From: Xenopus tropicalis
Taxonomy: Eukaryota > Chordata > Amphibia > Anura > Pipidae
DNA: 64,000 nucleotides
Reading direction: 5' to 3'
Assembly: GCF_000004195.4 (NCBI RefSeq)
Contig: NC_030678.2
Span: 37,367,701 to 37,431,700, forward strand
This document shows, in pieces, positions 24,806 through 36,067 of the stretch. The notes below the pieces were generated by a model. It saw only the letters and a program-made list of their open reading frames with translations. It was not told the origin of the DNA and searched no databases. The translations under genes were made by a program, and so were the position numbers. How positions within the stretch are numbered: the first letter of the stretch is position 1; each line of letters opens with the position of its first letter.

Positions 24806-24971
24806 ATGAGTTTATTTGAATTTTTTAAAAATAAAAAATGAGAAATGTGCAGTTTTAGACTACTGCAAAGGGTCTGTGTTTTAAAGTTCCTCATTAGTTA
24901 TTAGGTCAGAGACCCTGAAATGACTATAACTGTGTTGGAATTGTTAAAATGTGCCATCACTGAACATTTAG

Positions 24972-25139
24972 GGGCAGATTTATCAAAATGTGAGTTTAGA
25001 GCTTAATGCTTAAAAACTCACTCATGTTCTATTTATTCCTATGGGATTTTTAGAAGTGTATTTATAAAATGGTGAACTCTTTTACCCATTGATAAATATG
25101 CTTCTAAAAATTCCACAGGAATGAATAGATCATGGGTGA
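24972..25139. repeat. imperfect palindromic repeat
   Basis: Arms of about 49 bp at 25017-25068 and 25091-25139 (for example ctcactcatgttctatttat against its near-complement ending gatcatgggtgag). The left edge 'ggggcagatttatcaaaatg' resembles the C-family end, so this may be a C-related derivative. Confidence 0.5.
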
Positions 25140-25147
25140 GTATTTAT

Positions 25148-25400
25148 TAGTGATGAGCGAAATCATTAGCCAGGCATGGATTTGGGGCGAATTTCTACGT
25201 TTCGCTATTGGCGGTTTCTGTGAAACGGCTGACAAAATTTGCAGTGAAAAAATTTGCTGCACAACGAATAATTGTCACCTGCATCAAAAAATTGTCACAC
25301 GCATTAATAAAATGACGTGCACAACATTTTTTTTTTTACACGCGACGGAAATTCGGATATTTTTCAGCAAAGCAAAATCAGGCAGATTTGCCAATCACTA
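25148..25400 (+). mobile_element. hAT-MITE A, full length
   Basis: Starts tagtgatgagcgaaatcatt, then 'agccaggcatggatttgggg'; ends gatttgccaatcacta. The flanks do not give a convincing TSD, so this copy is old or rearranged. Confidence 0.75.
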
Positions 25401-25433
25401 GTTGAGGTTTATTTTCAAATTGGACTTAACTCA

Positions 25434-26190
25434 TTCCCTCGAATGTCTAACATTTACTAAAAAAAATTCAGATTCAGATTTTTAGCCCTTTTGTAAATCA
25501 CAAAAAAATTGTGGGTTTTTTTAGTGCTAAAAAATCCAAAGCAGAAAAAAAACTGATGATTTTAAATGGCTCCTATGGTGTTATACTAGGGTAATGCTGC
25601 CTAGAAGAGGATAAGTTTTTCTAAAATAAAACTGGGAGGGTGCTGGAAAAGTTGCAGAAAAGTTGTGAAATTCCAAAGATTTCGACTTGTGCATAAAACC
25701 TCTACTTTTTCAAACCAGTGTCGGACTGGGGTGCCAAGGGCCTACCAAAAACCTTAGGCCCACTCTCCCCTTCTCTGTTCATTCACTTTCTTTAATATCT
25801 TAGTTACTTAATTTTACATACTATTATCTATCCTTTCCCCCATTTCTTCTGTTTATTCTCATATAGAATTGAGTAATGGCCATGGTATAGGCATACAGGG
25901 CAAATGGTAGGGTGAGCTGGAGGGCCCACTGACACCTGGGCCCACCGGGAGTTTTCCTGGTATCCTGGTGGGCCAGTCCGACACTGTTTCAAACTGTCGA
26001 ACAAAAAACCAGCATCAAAAATCCAAAAACCTCGAAATTTGAACCAAAGAAGAATCCTCCAGAAAAGGGAAGGGACATCTGCTATTGCAGCTAGTTTAAG
26101 CTGGCAAATTGTCGAATTTGGATTTTTAGTTTTGTGACATAGTGCAACTTTTTTTCTGTGACTTTTAGAACTAAAAAAACCCAAATGGGG
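25434..26190 (-). mobile_element. MITE S copy split by hAT-MITE P
   Basis: The pieces 25434-25715 and 25987-26190 join into an inverted version of the S copy at 24528: 'aaagaagaatcctccag', 'acttttagaactaaaaaaac', 'catttactaaaaaaaattc'. The interruption is a complete element with its own TSD. Confidence 0.65.
25716..25986. mobile_element. hAT-MITE P inserted in MITE S, perfect TSD
   Basis: Perfect 14-bp ends CAGTGTCGGACTGG and CCAGTCCGACACTG. The exact 8-bp TSD tttcaaac lies at 25708-25715 and 25987-25994. 271 bp, no coding capacity. Confidence 0.93.
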
Positions 26191-26219
26191 GAAAAAAAAT
26201 TTCAACTGTTAGTTAGAGA

Positions 26220-26790
26220 ATCTAGTGGAATTTGGAAGGGAACCGCATAGAAAGGACACAGCTGTAGGTTTTGAATGAAGAGGCAATGAGTGAGGGGTAG
26301 ATTGTTAGAAGACCATTAAGAGTGGTTTGGTTAATACTTGGGGGTAAGTCCATTGGTATAGGGAAGGGAAGCTTTGCCAAGTGATTGGAATGTGAGGGTA
26401 GAATTTTGTAGGGACTGGAAGAGTGGCATGACAGAGAGGGGGGGTTAGTAAGGTGTATAAGCTTGTCATTTGCATGTATTATAAACTGGAGAGATGACAG
26501 TCTCCAACAAAGGGGAAACACAATCAATAGAGAGTTACAGTAGTCAATACATGATGAGAGTGAATTGGAATGCACATATCTTGTGTGATAGACAGCTATA
26601 TTTTAGAAATATTTATTGGAAGAAAGTGACATGATTAAGTTATTGATTGGATATTAGTAGTGAATCAGAGAGCAGAATCAAAGAGAACCCAAAGTACAGA
26701 ACCTGGCAATTTGGAGTCATTAATAGAATTAGATATTTCTGTGATTTGTGCTGCAGGTGAGAAATAGGACAATTTTGAAAATGGCATTCA
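26220..26790. repeat. unclassified dispersed-repeat-like segment
   Basis: The wording 'gagagttacagtagtcaata', 'gatgagagtgaattgg', 'gaaagtgacatgattaag' resembles a repeat I have seen dispersed in other vertebrates, but I cannot assign a class. The minus frame at 26222-26575 has no domain. Confidence 0.3.
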
Positions 26791-27938
26791 ATATAGACAG
26801 CAGTATTCTAACAATATATTTTTTTCTTTGTAATATATACATTACAAAGACACTCAGTCTTGTAATTTAAACTGCTATCTGGTTTCTAACAGCTAGGCAG
26901 CAGTTTTAAAATCAGAATGGAAGATCAATACCAGAATGCTATAAAATAAAGACAAGCAGTCCCAAATAACTATATCAATTTACAACCCACAAAACTAACA
27001 AATCACAGTCAATCTGTCTTTTTTTTGGTTGCCGGGGTCAGTTACCCTAACAACCAGAAAACATTGTTTGAAAATGCTAACCATTTAAAAATCATGCAAA
27101 GCTTCTAAGGTAATAAAAATATTCATGAAATAATTATTTTTATTTTTATTACAGTGTTGATTCTCCTTTAAAAGCAACTGTAGAATAGAGACAGCAAAGA
27201 TTAAATGAAATTTAAGTAGTGACATCATTATTTCTCTCCCCCGTGACTCTGGAAGAGCGGTACTTGGTATGCAGAAAGAGAAATTATTTCCAAGGGCAAT
27301 AAAGCGTACCTTTTTTTCTACAGCAACAAGACACACTAAGGGTATATGCAAATTGCTACAACACGGTACAGCTGTAGTTTGGATTGATTTACATGGATTC
27401 CTAACGTACGAGCTTGTTGAATATTATAGCCTCTAATGGCTGAAATGGTATTGAATTTTTATGATCTAGCGCTTGTATACATAGTTAAGGATACACAGTA
27501 GGTCATTGTAAAGTGCACTACAAAGATATTTCGAGTTTTCCAACTGTGTGACCAGATGCTCAATGCCACAAATTTCATTATCATTACACATTTATCTGGT
27601 GTTAGCTATCCCAGAGGAAAGATCAAATCAAACCGCAATCCCATCACAGAGTATGTGAAGACTGTAAAGCCTTATATAAACTGAATTACACATCACAAGG
27701 CTCTCTCCCAAGAAGGAGAAACAACTGAATAACATCATATCTTATTAGTGTATAACCTTTTACCTTACATGTCGGTAACTGTATCATCCCAAGAGAAAAA
27801 AGAATCTGTGCTTTGTCACTTGTTTAAGTAAAATTGATGTTGATGGAATCAATATTAAACATATATACTTTAAAACATATACCTGTATATATCTTTTTAT
27901 ATTTCTCTCCACCTTTTATGGAAAAATAAAAGTAGCTT
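26791..27938. other. unassigned AT-rich sequence
   Basis: No gene or recognised repeat. It borders the LINE target site. Confidence 0.45.
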
Positions 27939-27955
27939 AGAACTATTCTGATTAT
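27939..27955 (+). repeat. LINE target-site duplication, left copy
   Basis: agaactattctgattat, identical to 30846-30862. Confidence 0.9.
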
Positions 27956-28522
27956 ACAACTGGAAGAAAGAATTTATATCATACCTGGGAACACGCATTA
28001 CTCCTAGATATGAAACTCTTTATAGCCAAAACTTTCTCCCCTTACTACACGAGGTCAAATCTAAGCTCCAAAAATGGGCAGAATATCCAATATCCTGGTT
28101 TGGCAAGATAGCCTCAATAAAAATGTCTATTCTCCCAAAATTTCTCTACCTTTTTGAAACTTTACCTGTCTGTGTCCCCCCTACGACCTTTAAAGCTACT
28201 CAAGCTATGCTCCATAACTTCATCTGGGGGAAAAAGAGGCATAGAATAAATAAAAAGACACTTACCTCCCCGACTAAGTTAGGTGGCCTGGGCGTCCCAG
28301 ACCTCCAGCAGTACTACAGAGCAGCCCAAATTCGCAAGATACTGGCATGGTCAAGGTGGTCCTCAAATATTGTATGGGCTAACATTGAAACAAGCCAGTT
28401 CAAACCCTATCACCCTAACGCCTGGATATGGTCCACCTTAGGGAAGGATAAGCCAAAGATAGCAATGCTCAAATCTACAGAGCACACCTTAAAACTCTGG
28501 TGGAAACTTAGATTTAAACTTA
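27956..28522 (+). pseudogene. LINE ORF2 fragment, end of reverse transcriptase
   Basis: The frame is open from the truncation point, before the first internal ATG at 28123. Upstream codons read YLGTRIT, then a block ending PISWFGKIASIKMSILPKFL, which is the conserved 'YLG...LGRI...KM.ILPK.LY' region that follows the palm of L1-type reverse transcriptases. Further on, FIWGKKRHRI and GGLGVPDLQQYYRAAQ match the conserved 'FIW...R..., GGL.VPD...YY.A' stretch of L1 ORF2 proteins. The catalytic YADD box lay further 5' and is lost, so this piece cannot encode an active enzyme. The frame runs into element F at 28523 and shortly meets a stop. Confidence 0.85.
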
Positions 28523-29663
28523 CCGTATATACTCGAGTATAAGCCGAGTTTTTGAGCACTAAAAATGTGCTCAAAAAGTAAGCCTCGGCTTATACTCGCG
28601 CATATACTAGAATATATACGGTAAATCGATGACATGCGCGCTTGAATATTCCACTTGAATATACCGTGGCAGAGGGACCGCTGCACTAGAGCGAGAGGCA
28701 GAGGGACCTCTACGATATGCTAGGAACATGCAGGCACCCCAGAATCAGTTGGTACTTTTCCTTCACTTGAATCTACGCTGCACTACAGCGAGAGGCAGAG
28801 GGACCTAGACGCTACCGGGAAGGAACATGCACCCTAGCTGCCGCCCTCCACTCCGTAGTATAAAGCTCGCTGACAGCAAGGGGCCCGGTAATCCAAGTAA
28901 GTGAAGCACAGCCGGGCCCTCCATGATGCCCAAAACTCACTGGGCCCGGGAAGGCTATTGCCCCCTTACCAAATGGCGGCCCTGCCCAGTATTTGCTACA
29001 GGCAACGGTGGTGTGAATGTTTGTTTAAGCAGAGTAGCGTTTGATGCGCTATGGTAACCCTGGCTCTATGTCAGTCCCCGCAATCTAGTGTTACCATGCA
29101 CCCCGGGGGAAGCTCAACTTTATTTACCCCAGGCCGCCAGCGTTCCTATTACTGTAACCCCCAGTCACAGGCGAGGTGAGTTAATGGCATTCCCAGTGTC
29201 TTCCTCTCTGTATTTTTGTGCCAGGAACCCCTCTGCCCTAGCAATCATGCCTGGGGCATTGTGTAGCTCTGTACAGTGGGAGCAGCAAGCCTGAGCATTC
29301 AGTCCCCTGTACGGAAAGGCAATAATACACAAGCTGAAGGGGGGGGGGTAGGCTTTATACATAACTGCTAGTGACTCCCAGCACCCTTGGGATGCTGTTA
29401 GTGTGGGGATGTGGGAGTAGTAGTTCATTCTCTCACATATAGGTGTGTAGGCACCATCTCAGTGCATTGTGCTTGGGTCTGAGCTTTCAGAAGGAGCCAG
29501 CGCTACACATTAGAACTGCTTTCAGCTAACCTATTGTTTCTCCTACTCCCATGTAACTGGGGCAGTCGGCTTATACTCGAGTCAATACGTTTTTCCAGTT
29601 TTCTTAGGTAAAATTAGGTACCTCGGCTTATATTCGGATCGGCTTATACTCGAGTATATACGG
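28523..29663. mobile_element. TA-flanked element F, 1141 bp, inside LINE ORF2
   Basis: Ends ccgtatatactcgagtataa and ttatactcgagtatatacgg are perfect inverted repeats, flanked by TA at 28521-28522 and 29664-29665. A hairpin (gagcactaaaaatgtgctc) follows the left end. The interior is much more GC-rich than the surroundings and includes a direct repeat (gcgagaggcagagggacct at about 28692 and 28784), a nine-base G run near 29340 and no long frame with a domain. It shares ends but not its interior with the 524-bp copy at 14745, so the two are different deletion derivatives or chimeras. Tc1/mariner-type by its TA duplication. Confidence 0.85.
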
Positions 29664-29665
29664 TA

Positions 29666-30615
29666 AATTGGCATCACCTGCATCCATACTACTCTCCCAC
29701 TTGGGAAACCCAAGGTTCCAACCAGCACTACCCTTGCAATACTTACAGAGATGGATAGATACCCCTTTTTTTGCCTTAAGAGATATGACAGACCACCTGG
29801 GAGGCGGGTTTCTCTCACGAGAGACCCTGAACGACAAAGCCCCCGGCCTTACTCTAGCCTGGTATGAGTACCTTCAGCTAAAAAATTTCTTTAAGCCTAT
29901 ACTGTCAATCGGTAGAAGGGACCCCCTTCTACCTTTTGAACGCTTGGCGGTCCATGGCCTCCCTCAAAGAGGCCTGATCTCCGCTATTTACAAAATGTTA
30001 GTCAATCCTTTCACAGAGGAGAACTACAAACACAACTATATGCACAAATGGGAGACTTGCATAGGCAGAGAACTTGAGGAAACTGAATGGGAATCCATAT
30101 GGGACAATATGAAACGAGGCATTACACGTGTAAAGCAACAAGAAAACATCTATAAAATAGTCATGTTTTGGTACCATACGCCAGTCAAACTCAATGCACT
30201 ATTCCCGGAAACAACACAAAATTGCTGGAGGGAATGCGGGCAACCCGGAGACTTACCTCACATCTTCTGGCATTGCCCCTTGATACAACCATACTGGGAC
30301 AAAGTCCTGGCACTACTACGCCAGATCACGCTTGCACCTCTAGAAAAAGACATTACCACCCTACTCCTAGGTAAGCCATACAAACAACTATCAAAACATA
30401 CACAGAAACTGGTCAACCAGATACTCTCGGTGGCCCGCATTTCCATTGCAGCCAAATGGAAGACAATCGCTATCCCCTCACTCACAGAAGTAAAACAAAA
30501 AATCAATTACATCAAACAATTTGAATACAATCTAGCCCGGCTACAAAATAGAACCCCACTGTGTGTAAAAATATGGTCACCCTGGGACCTACTCACACAG
30601 CCAACACAAACTTAA
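29666..30615 (+). pseudogene. LINE ORF2 fragment, C-terminal domain
   Basis: Continuation of the same ORF2 in the same frame once the F element and one TA are ignored. It contains WETCIGRELEETEWESIW and, near the C-terminus, CGQPGDLPHIFWHCPLIQ followed by PYW, the 'C...GDL.HIFW.CP.I..YW' cysteine/histidine motif typical of the L1-clade ORF2 C-terminus. About 315 residues remain open to the stop at 30613-30615. The apparent start at 29668 is only the edge of the interruption, not a real initiation codon. The conserved motif and absence of internal stops show the frame was under coding constraint in its parent element. Confidence 0.85.
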
Positions 30616-30845
30616 ACTTGAATACCTCCCCCCTTTTTCACCCATATATTTTCCATTCAGTGTCCTCTTTTTCTCCTTTTCCTCTCACTCCAATACATGA
30701 CTGTAACAGATGGCAACTGTATAATCAAGGATACAACATGTTTTACTATGCTCTGTCCACCTGTGGAAGTGAAATTGCTAACCCCCTCCCCTCTTCCTTT
30801 CTGTACCCCCTAAATTTCTCAATAAAAATTGTAAGTTACAAAAAA

Positions 30846-30862
30846 AGAACTATTCTGATTAT
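30846..30862 (+). repeat. LINE target-site duplication, right copy
   Basis: agaactattctgattat directly after the A-rich tail; identical to 27939-27955. Confidence 0.9.
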
Positions 30863-31310
30863 GCTTTCTCATTTACTAGTCCAATATTTTCATTGTGTCC
30901 AATTTTTGGCACAACTGTGTACAATTTACAGTCAGCTGCAGGCACTGTTGTGTCCATTATGGTGAATTGGATGCAGTTGCGCCAGATGCAGCACACAAAT
31001 CAGACACAGAGCAATTGCATCCAATTCAATGCCTGCATTTCACAGCAATGGTACATGAATTCTGGGGAAAAAATTATGCATTGTTTAAAAAAAAAAAAAA
31101 CATGGCAATTGTCCCCAAAAGTGCACTTTGGTCACTACATATAATAGCACAATATCATTGTATTATAATATATAATATTTACCGGTTTATTGTTTATTTG
31201 TTGTTCAAAGATCATAAATGACTTCACACCAGCATAATATAAAAAAGCAAAAAAGAGCAGAAACAAACAAATTTCATTGATGAATACTATCCCTTAATAC
31301 CTTCACAGCC
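30863..31310. other. unassigned sequence with a small inverted repeat
   Basis: gaattggatgcagttgc (about 30964) and gcaattgcatccaattc (about 31012) are near-complementary, and variants of 'tgtgtccaatt' recur between 30890 and 31030, so this is probably an unclassified repeat. A 14-bp poly(A) lies at about 31087. Confidence 0.4.
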
Positions 31311-32173
31311 TGTGGGCTGCCAGTTGGACAGCCCTGTCCTAAAAATTCCCAGAGTGGGAAGGTCCCAGGCCCAGAGAACCAATATAGGGGAGTTAGAAAA
31401 AAGGAACTTCTTCTTTGTCCTAAGAATATCTAATAGCGGGACAGTCCTTTGAAGTTAGCTCAGGTATGGAGACTATTCCTAGCTAGTGGATAGCAAGATC
31501 TTCTAGTAGCTCAGACACATCTAGGTTAGCTAAGCAAGGGCAGCTTGTTTCTCCAACAAGGAGTTAGCAGGGTTGGACCCAGATGTTTTTGAGCTCCATT
31601 TAGGCAAAATAATGTTTCAGTGTAGGTTAGTGAGAACCTATGGGTACTGCAAGTGAGGCAGCGTTAGAAGTTTTTGCACTGGAGTGCTGTACACAACAAA
31701 GTAGTCTGGGTAATAGTATTGGTCATTTGGTTCCTTCAACAGTTCATGACACTCTGCTGGTGTATTGCCAGACTACAACCTGCACAGGATACCTCATGCT
31801 GTGTTCAAAATGTTGTGTCCAGTGTAGCATTTTCATTGTTAAGGCTGTACTATTTTCATTCCCAAGGGAATTCTACAATAAAAGTCCTTCCTTGGCATAC
31901 CATGTTTATTTCCAAAGTAAAGCCTTCCTAAATTCCTTTCTTGTTACTGGAGTGAACAAGCAGCAGGTTACCCCATTCCAAGCTACATGCATGCCCATTT
32001 ATCTTTGCTGAAAGGGGGGCAATTTGGGCTTTGCTTTGCAGCCACAGGGCATAATCACCTAACAATCACTATTCAATATTAATCAATTATATCAATGGAT
32101 GAGCTTTTTCGTACAGAGGTTTGGCAAAAGCTTCATCAAGTTATGTGGACAAAATGCCTACAATAATAAAAAG
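31311..32173. other. unassigned, possibly retroelement-derived
   Basis: Starts with 'gggctgccagttggacagcc'. Moderately GC-rich with an acaataaaag polyadenylation-like motif near 31868. A decayed LTR is possible, but no TG...CA ends or TSD could be set. Frames at 31640-32011 have no domain. Confidence 0.3.
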
Positions 32174-32181
32174 TTTTCCAT

Positions 32182-32363
32182 TAGTTATAAGCAAATCTGT
32201 CCTGTTTCACTTTGCTGAAAATTCATGAAACTGCTGATAAAAAAAATTGCAAAATGTAGTTACTGCACTACTTCATTGATGCCCATGACATTTTTTGATG
32301 TGACTGCAACCTTTTTGATGTGACTGCAAATCCATGCTTGGTGAAAAAATGTGCTCATTACTA
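32182..32363 (-). mobile_element. hAT-MITE A, full length, short form
   Basis: Starts tagttataagcaaatctgtc and ends gtgctcattacta. TSD ttttccat (32174-32181) versus atttccat (32364-32371), 7 of 8. Internally deleted relative to other copies. Confidence 0.85.
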
Positions 32364-32371
32364 ATTTCCAT

Positions 32372-34083
32372 TTCTTATGGGGATTTCAGGGCCATTTCTC
32401 CCATCTTAGATTATTTCTTCTCTAACCCTCATTCAAGGCCAACTGCTGTACTTTTCCTGCAGTTAAGATTTTGTTTTAACTTAAATACCCCTGTTAAAAG
32501 ACAAGTCAACCCAAAACCTATAACTGCTATTAAAAGCAGTGTTTTCTATTCTCTTCCTTTCTGCTTTAATATATCATGGTCAGTTCCCAGTCATTGACAC
32601 CACATTGAGCTTTTTTTCATGCCATAGTATTTTAGGAAAGGTAAGGCTATCTAAATCAAAACTGGGATCAAGGAATGGAACCCTGAGCAAAGCAACATAT
32701 TAAACACTAAACGGCTAAAAGAAAATAACAATTATGGTTCTGGAATTGCCAGTTCACTTCACACTCCAAACACCATGGAGGTTTTATGCATTATTAACTT
32801 GTGTCCATTTGTCTATTGCATTTCACTAACCAGATCACTTTGGAATTCAGAAAATCAATTGTCTTTATTAAGCGTGCTCTACAATTTTCATAAATATGTA
32901 GGTGGTGCACTGTTCCCTATATACTTGTTGTGGTATCAAAGTAAAAATTCTTAGGCAATAGGAACAAGCACTCTTCTCTAAAGAGATGATTTTTTTTTTG
33001 TGGGTTTCAAAATGTTCATCTTCGACTTTATTGCATAAAATATGATGTTGAACTGTTGATCAGGGATACAGAAACATTCTGCAGAGCACTGTGTATCGGT
33101 TTCTGTGCTATGTGGTGTAGAATTATTCCCATTCATCCAAGCATCATGACCTGTGGCCACCCTAAAGAGAACTTTCCAATGCTGTCCCCCCTCACCCCCT
33201 GAGCCTACGGTTCAGAACTTCAATGCTAGTGAAATTGTGCTTTCTGCACTAGAAAAGCAAAATTCTGATTTAAAAATCTGTATTTCAGCTCTTAAAGTTA
33301 CTAAGAGTGTCTTTTTGGTGTCCCTGATAACCTGAGGGGCACTACCACCTGATGCAAGATTCTCATCTTGCCTTATGCCAGCAGCACCCCTGATCAGGAC
33401 TAGGTGCTATGGGGCTTATTAAAAATTAGCCTAGTCGTATGTTGCATAGCTTGCTTTAATCAGGACAGTCAGCAGCCTGCATTAGTGCTCCTCAGTTAAT
33501 TGATAGTTTAGTAATGGATCAAATACTGAGCATATACTTACCTGAATTATAACTTTGATTTGGCAAATTAAATTTATCTTTCAGCTCATTATATTCTGAA
33601 TCGGTCTCCATTGCTATAGGGCTCTGATACCTATGGTCTTTGCTGGGCATTCCTCTTCCTTTAATATATATTGAATAGCAGGTTATTTCCTTATACATTA
33701 GATTTATACAATAATTTTCATCTTTCAAAACAGAAACATTAGTGCAGATGGCACAGATGAGGTTACGTGAGCATCGCAGCACTGTTTTATGTTAAACAAT
33801 AATACCTAGCTCTTGAGGTCTGTAGCATTGCCTATATCCATGCCAAAATGCGGCTAGTAAAAAATAAACCCTTAAATTTCTGTACAATTCATGCTTTGGG
33901 ATTCTTTTTGTACATTTTTAGCAGCTGGAGGTTTATTTATCTCACTGGTCTGTGACTGCTATTCAGAGCTGGATAAAGGATGTTATTATTTTGAAGCTAA
34001 AACATTCTGATGGCTGTGTCTGAAACATTGGTTTTGATACCCTCAATATTATTAATGTTTTACTCTAAACTGAGTGCACTGCA
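32372..34083. other. unassigned sequence
   Basis: No host exon or confident repeat family. Confidence 0.45.
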
Positions 34084-34299
34084 TGGCAGAGACATACATA
34101 GTAACATAATGTTAGGTTGAAAAAAGACACACGTCCATCAAATTCAACCTTTTATGCCTATACTGTATATAACCTGCCTAACTGCTAGTTCATTCAGAGG
34201 AAAGCAAAAAAAACACCTTCTGAAGTCTCTCTAATTTGCATTAGAGGGGGAAAAAATTCTTCCTGATGGCAACTGGACCAGTCCCTGGATCACCTTGTA

Positions 34300-34650
34300 C
34301 TATCTCCCATAACCCTTCATTTCCTCACTTACTAAAAATTCATCAAACCCTTTCTTGAAACAATCTAATGTATCAGCCAGTAGTGATTCAGGGAGAGAAT
34401 TCCACAACTTCCAAGCTCTCACTGTAAAAAAACACTTCCAAATATTAAGACGGAACCTCCTTTCTCCTAATCGGAATGGGTGTCCTTGTGTCAGTTGGAA
34501 CGACCTACTGGTAAATAAAGCATTAAAAACATTATTATAAGATCCTCTTTTATATTTATACATAATTATCATATCACCCCTTAAAAGCCTCCTCCCCAGG
34601 GTAAACAACCCCAACTTGGCTAGTCTTTCCCCATAACTGAGGCTTTCCAT
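34300..34650 (-). pseudogene. CR1/L2-like ORF2 C-terminal fragment
   Basis: A 116-residue frame ending at a stop in 34300-34302. It carries the sequence RGDMIIMYKYKRG, the 'L..GHPFRLGERRFRL' basic stretch and KLWNSLPESLLADTLDCFKK, all characteristic of the C-terminus of CR1/L2-type non-LTR retrotransposon proteins. Function of this tail in the family is not well defined. No promoter or start of its own; the first methionine is internal. Confidence 0.75.
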
Positions 34651-35072
34651 ACCAGCTTAGTTGCCCTTCTCTGGACCCTCTCTAACTCAATAATATCCAG
34701 TTTGAGCTCTGGAGACCAAAACTGCACGCCATATTCCAGATGGGGCCTTACTTACAAAACATTGCCTTTGCACCCGCTGCCTGGCATTGCTTGCTACAGC
34801 TAAGTTTATTAACTACAAGGTCCTTCTACATTATGGATTTGCCTAGTGCAGTTCCATTAAGGGTATAAGTGGCTGCATATTTTTACATCCCAGGTGCAAG
34901 ACCTTACATTTATCAACATTTATTTCATCTGCCACTTTGCCACCCAGATTGCTAGTTTGTCAAGATCCTACTGCAATTGACCCAGTAAAGAACCATGGGT
35001 GACCCCACTAAGAACTTTACTCCAAGTAAAGAATGTACCATTTACAACCCGATCCTGCAACCAGTTTCCTAT

Positions 35073-35574
35073 CTATGTGCAAACGACTGCATTAAGACCA
35101 ACAGACCTTAGTATAGAAAGCATGCATTTGTGAGGCACTGTAGTAAATTCTTTAGCAAAATCCAAGTAGATCACATCTACTGCACCCCCACTGTCCAGCT
35201 TCTTACTAGCCTCATAAAAAGCAATTAAAATTGTCTGACATGACCTGTCCTTTATAAAGCCATGCTGATTACTGCTCATAATGCCATTCTCCAGAACAAG
35301 CCTTCAAATAACTTGCCAACTATGGATGTCAAACTTACTGGCCTATAATTGCCAGGCTCAGATAATAATCCCTTTTTAAATATAAGAATGACATCAGCTT
35401 AGTCAAATCCATAGGTACCATACTAGATGAAAACGAGTCAGAGAATTTCAGGAACAAAGGCCTGGAGTAAACTAAACTAAGCTCTTTCAGTACCCGAGGG
35501 TGTATTCCATCTGGCCTTGGTGTCTTGTTCACATTAACTTTGAGTAAACCTTTATGTACCATGTCTTGATTCAA
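35073..35574 (-). pseudogene. CR1/L2-like reverse transcriptase fragments
   Basis: Two collinear pieces (35574-35335, then 35279-35073) separated by a frameshifted stretch. Motifs: DGIHPRVLKELS (upstream of the palm) and the A-box YLDFAKEF, where the family usually has YLDFAKAF followed by D; here the second conserved aspartate is replaced by T. Fingers and palm are therefore present but broken, with no downstream YADD. Not functional. Confidence 0.75.
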
Positions 35575-35819
35575 CCAAAAGATTAAGCTGAGCCAACAGT
35601 GCAGCTATCGGGTGGGTCTTGGCACTCAGGCTCCTCTATTGTATACACTAAGAAAAATAACTGGTTTAGCACATTTGCCTTTTATGTGTTCGTTCTAATC
35701 ATATTGTTACCATAACTCAATGGGGCCACAATTGCAACCTGCATTTTTTAACTATTAATTTCCTTTTTTGGGGTTAGTTTTAGCCTCAGTGTACTCCTCA
35801 TTTTCTATCTTTGCCTTCT

Positions 35820-36067
35820 GAATTTCTGTTTTCCCATTTCGGTTAGTCGACAAATTTTGTGAAATGGGAAAAAATTTGCAAAATGTGTGTACCGTGCAAT
35901 TTTTTTAACGTGACCACTCCCATTTTTTATGCCACATTGCACCTTTTTTGACGCGACTGCACATTTTTTTGACACAACCATAAATTTTGTATGGCAAAAT
36001 TTTGCAGAAGTTTCCCAAAACAATTTGCCAGTGGTGAAATGTGGAATTTCGCAGCGAATCCATGCCT
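35820..36067 (-). mobile_element. hAT-MITE A inside the CR1-like LINE
   Basis: Internal landmarks 'ggcaaaattttgcagaagtt' and 'cgcagcgaatccatgcc' are clear; both termini are eroded. LINE-like sequence resumes on each side, so it inserted after the LINE. Confidence 0.7.

Larger units (their letters stand above)
27956..30845 (+). mobile_element. 5'-truncated L1/Tx1-like LINE
   Basis: Retrotransposon insertion bounded by a perfect 17-bp TSD. It starts inside the reverse-transcriptase part of ORF2 (5' truncation is typical of target-primed reverse transcription), continues through the ORF2 C-terminus to a stop at 30613-30615, then has about 230 bases of 3' UTR and an A-rich tail after 'aataaaaattgtaagttac'. 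A 1141-bp F element interrupts it. The exact TSD and largely open frame suggest a fairly young insertion. L1-clade assignment rests on the ORF2 motifs described under the coding segments; Tx1 versus L1 is not resolved. Confidence 0.88.

Noticed and set aside
25828..26205. 125-codon minus frame
   Set aside because: Crosses the boundary between hAT-MITE P and MITE S, so it cannot be a conserved gene.
28489..28686. Minus frame across the LINE/F junction
   Set aside because: Spans two unrelated elements joined by insertion.
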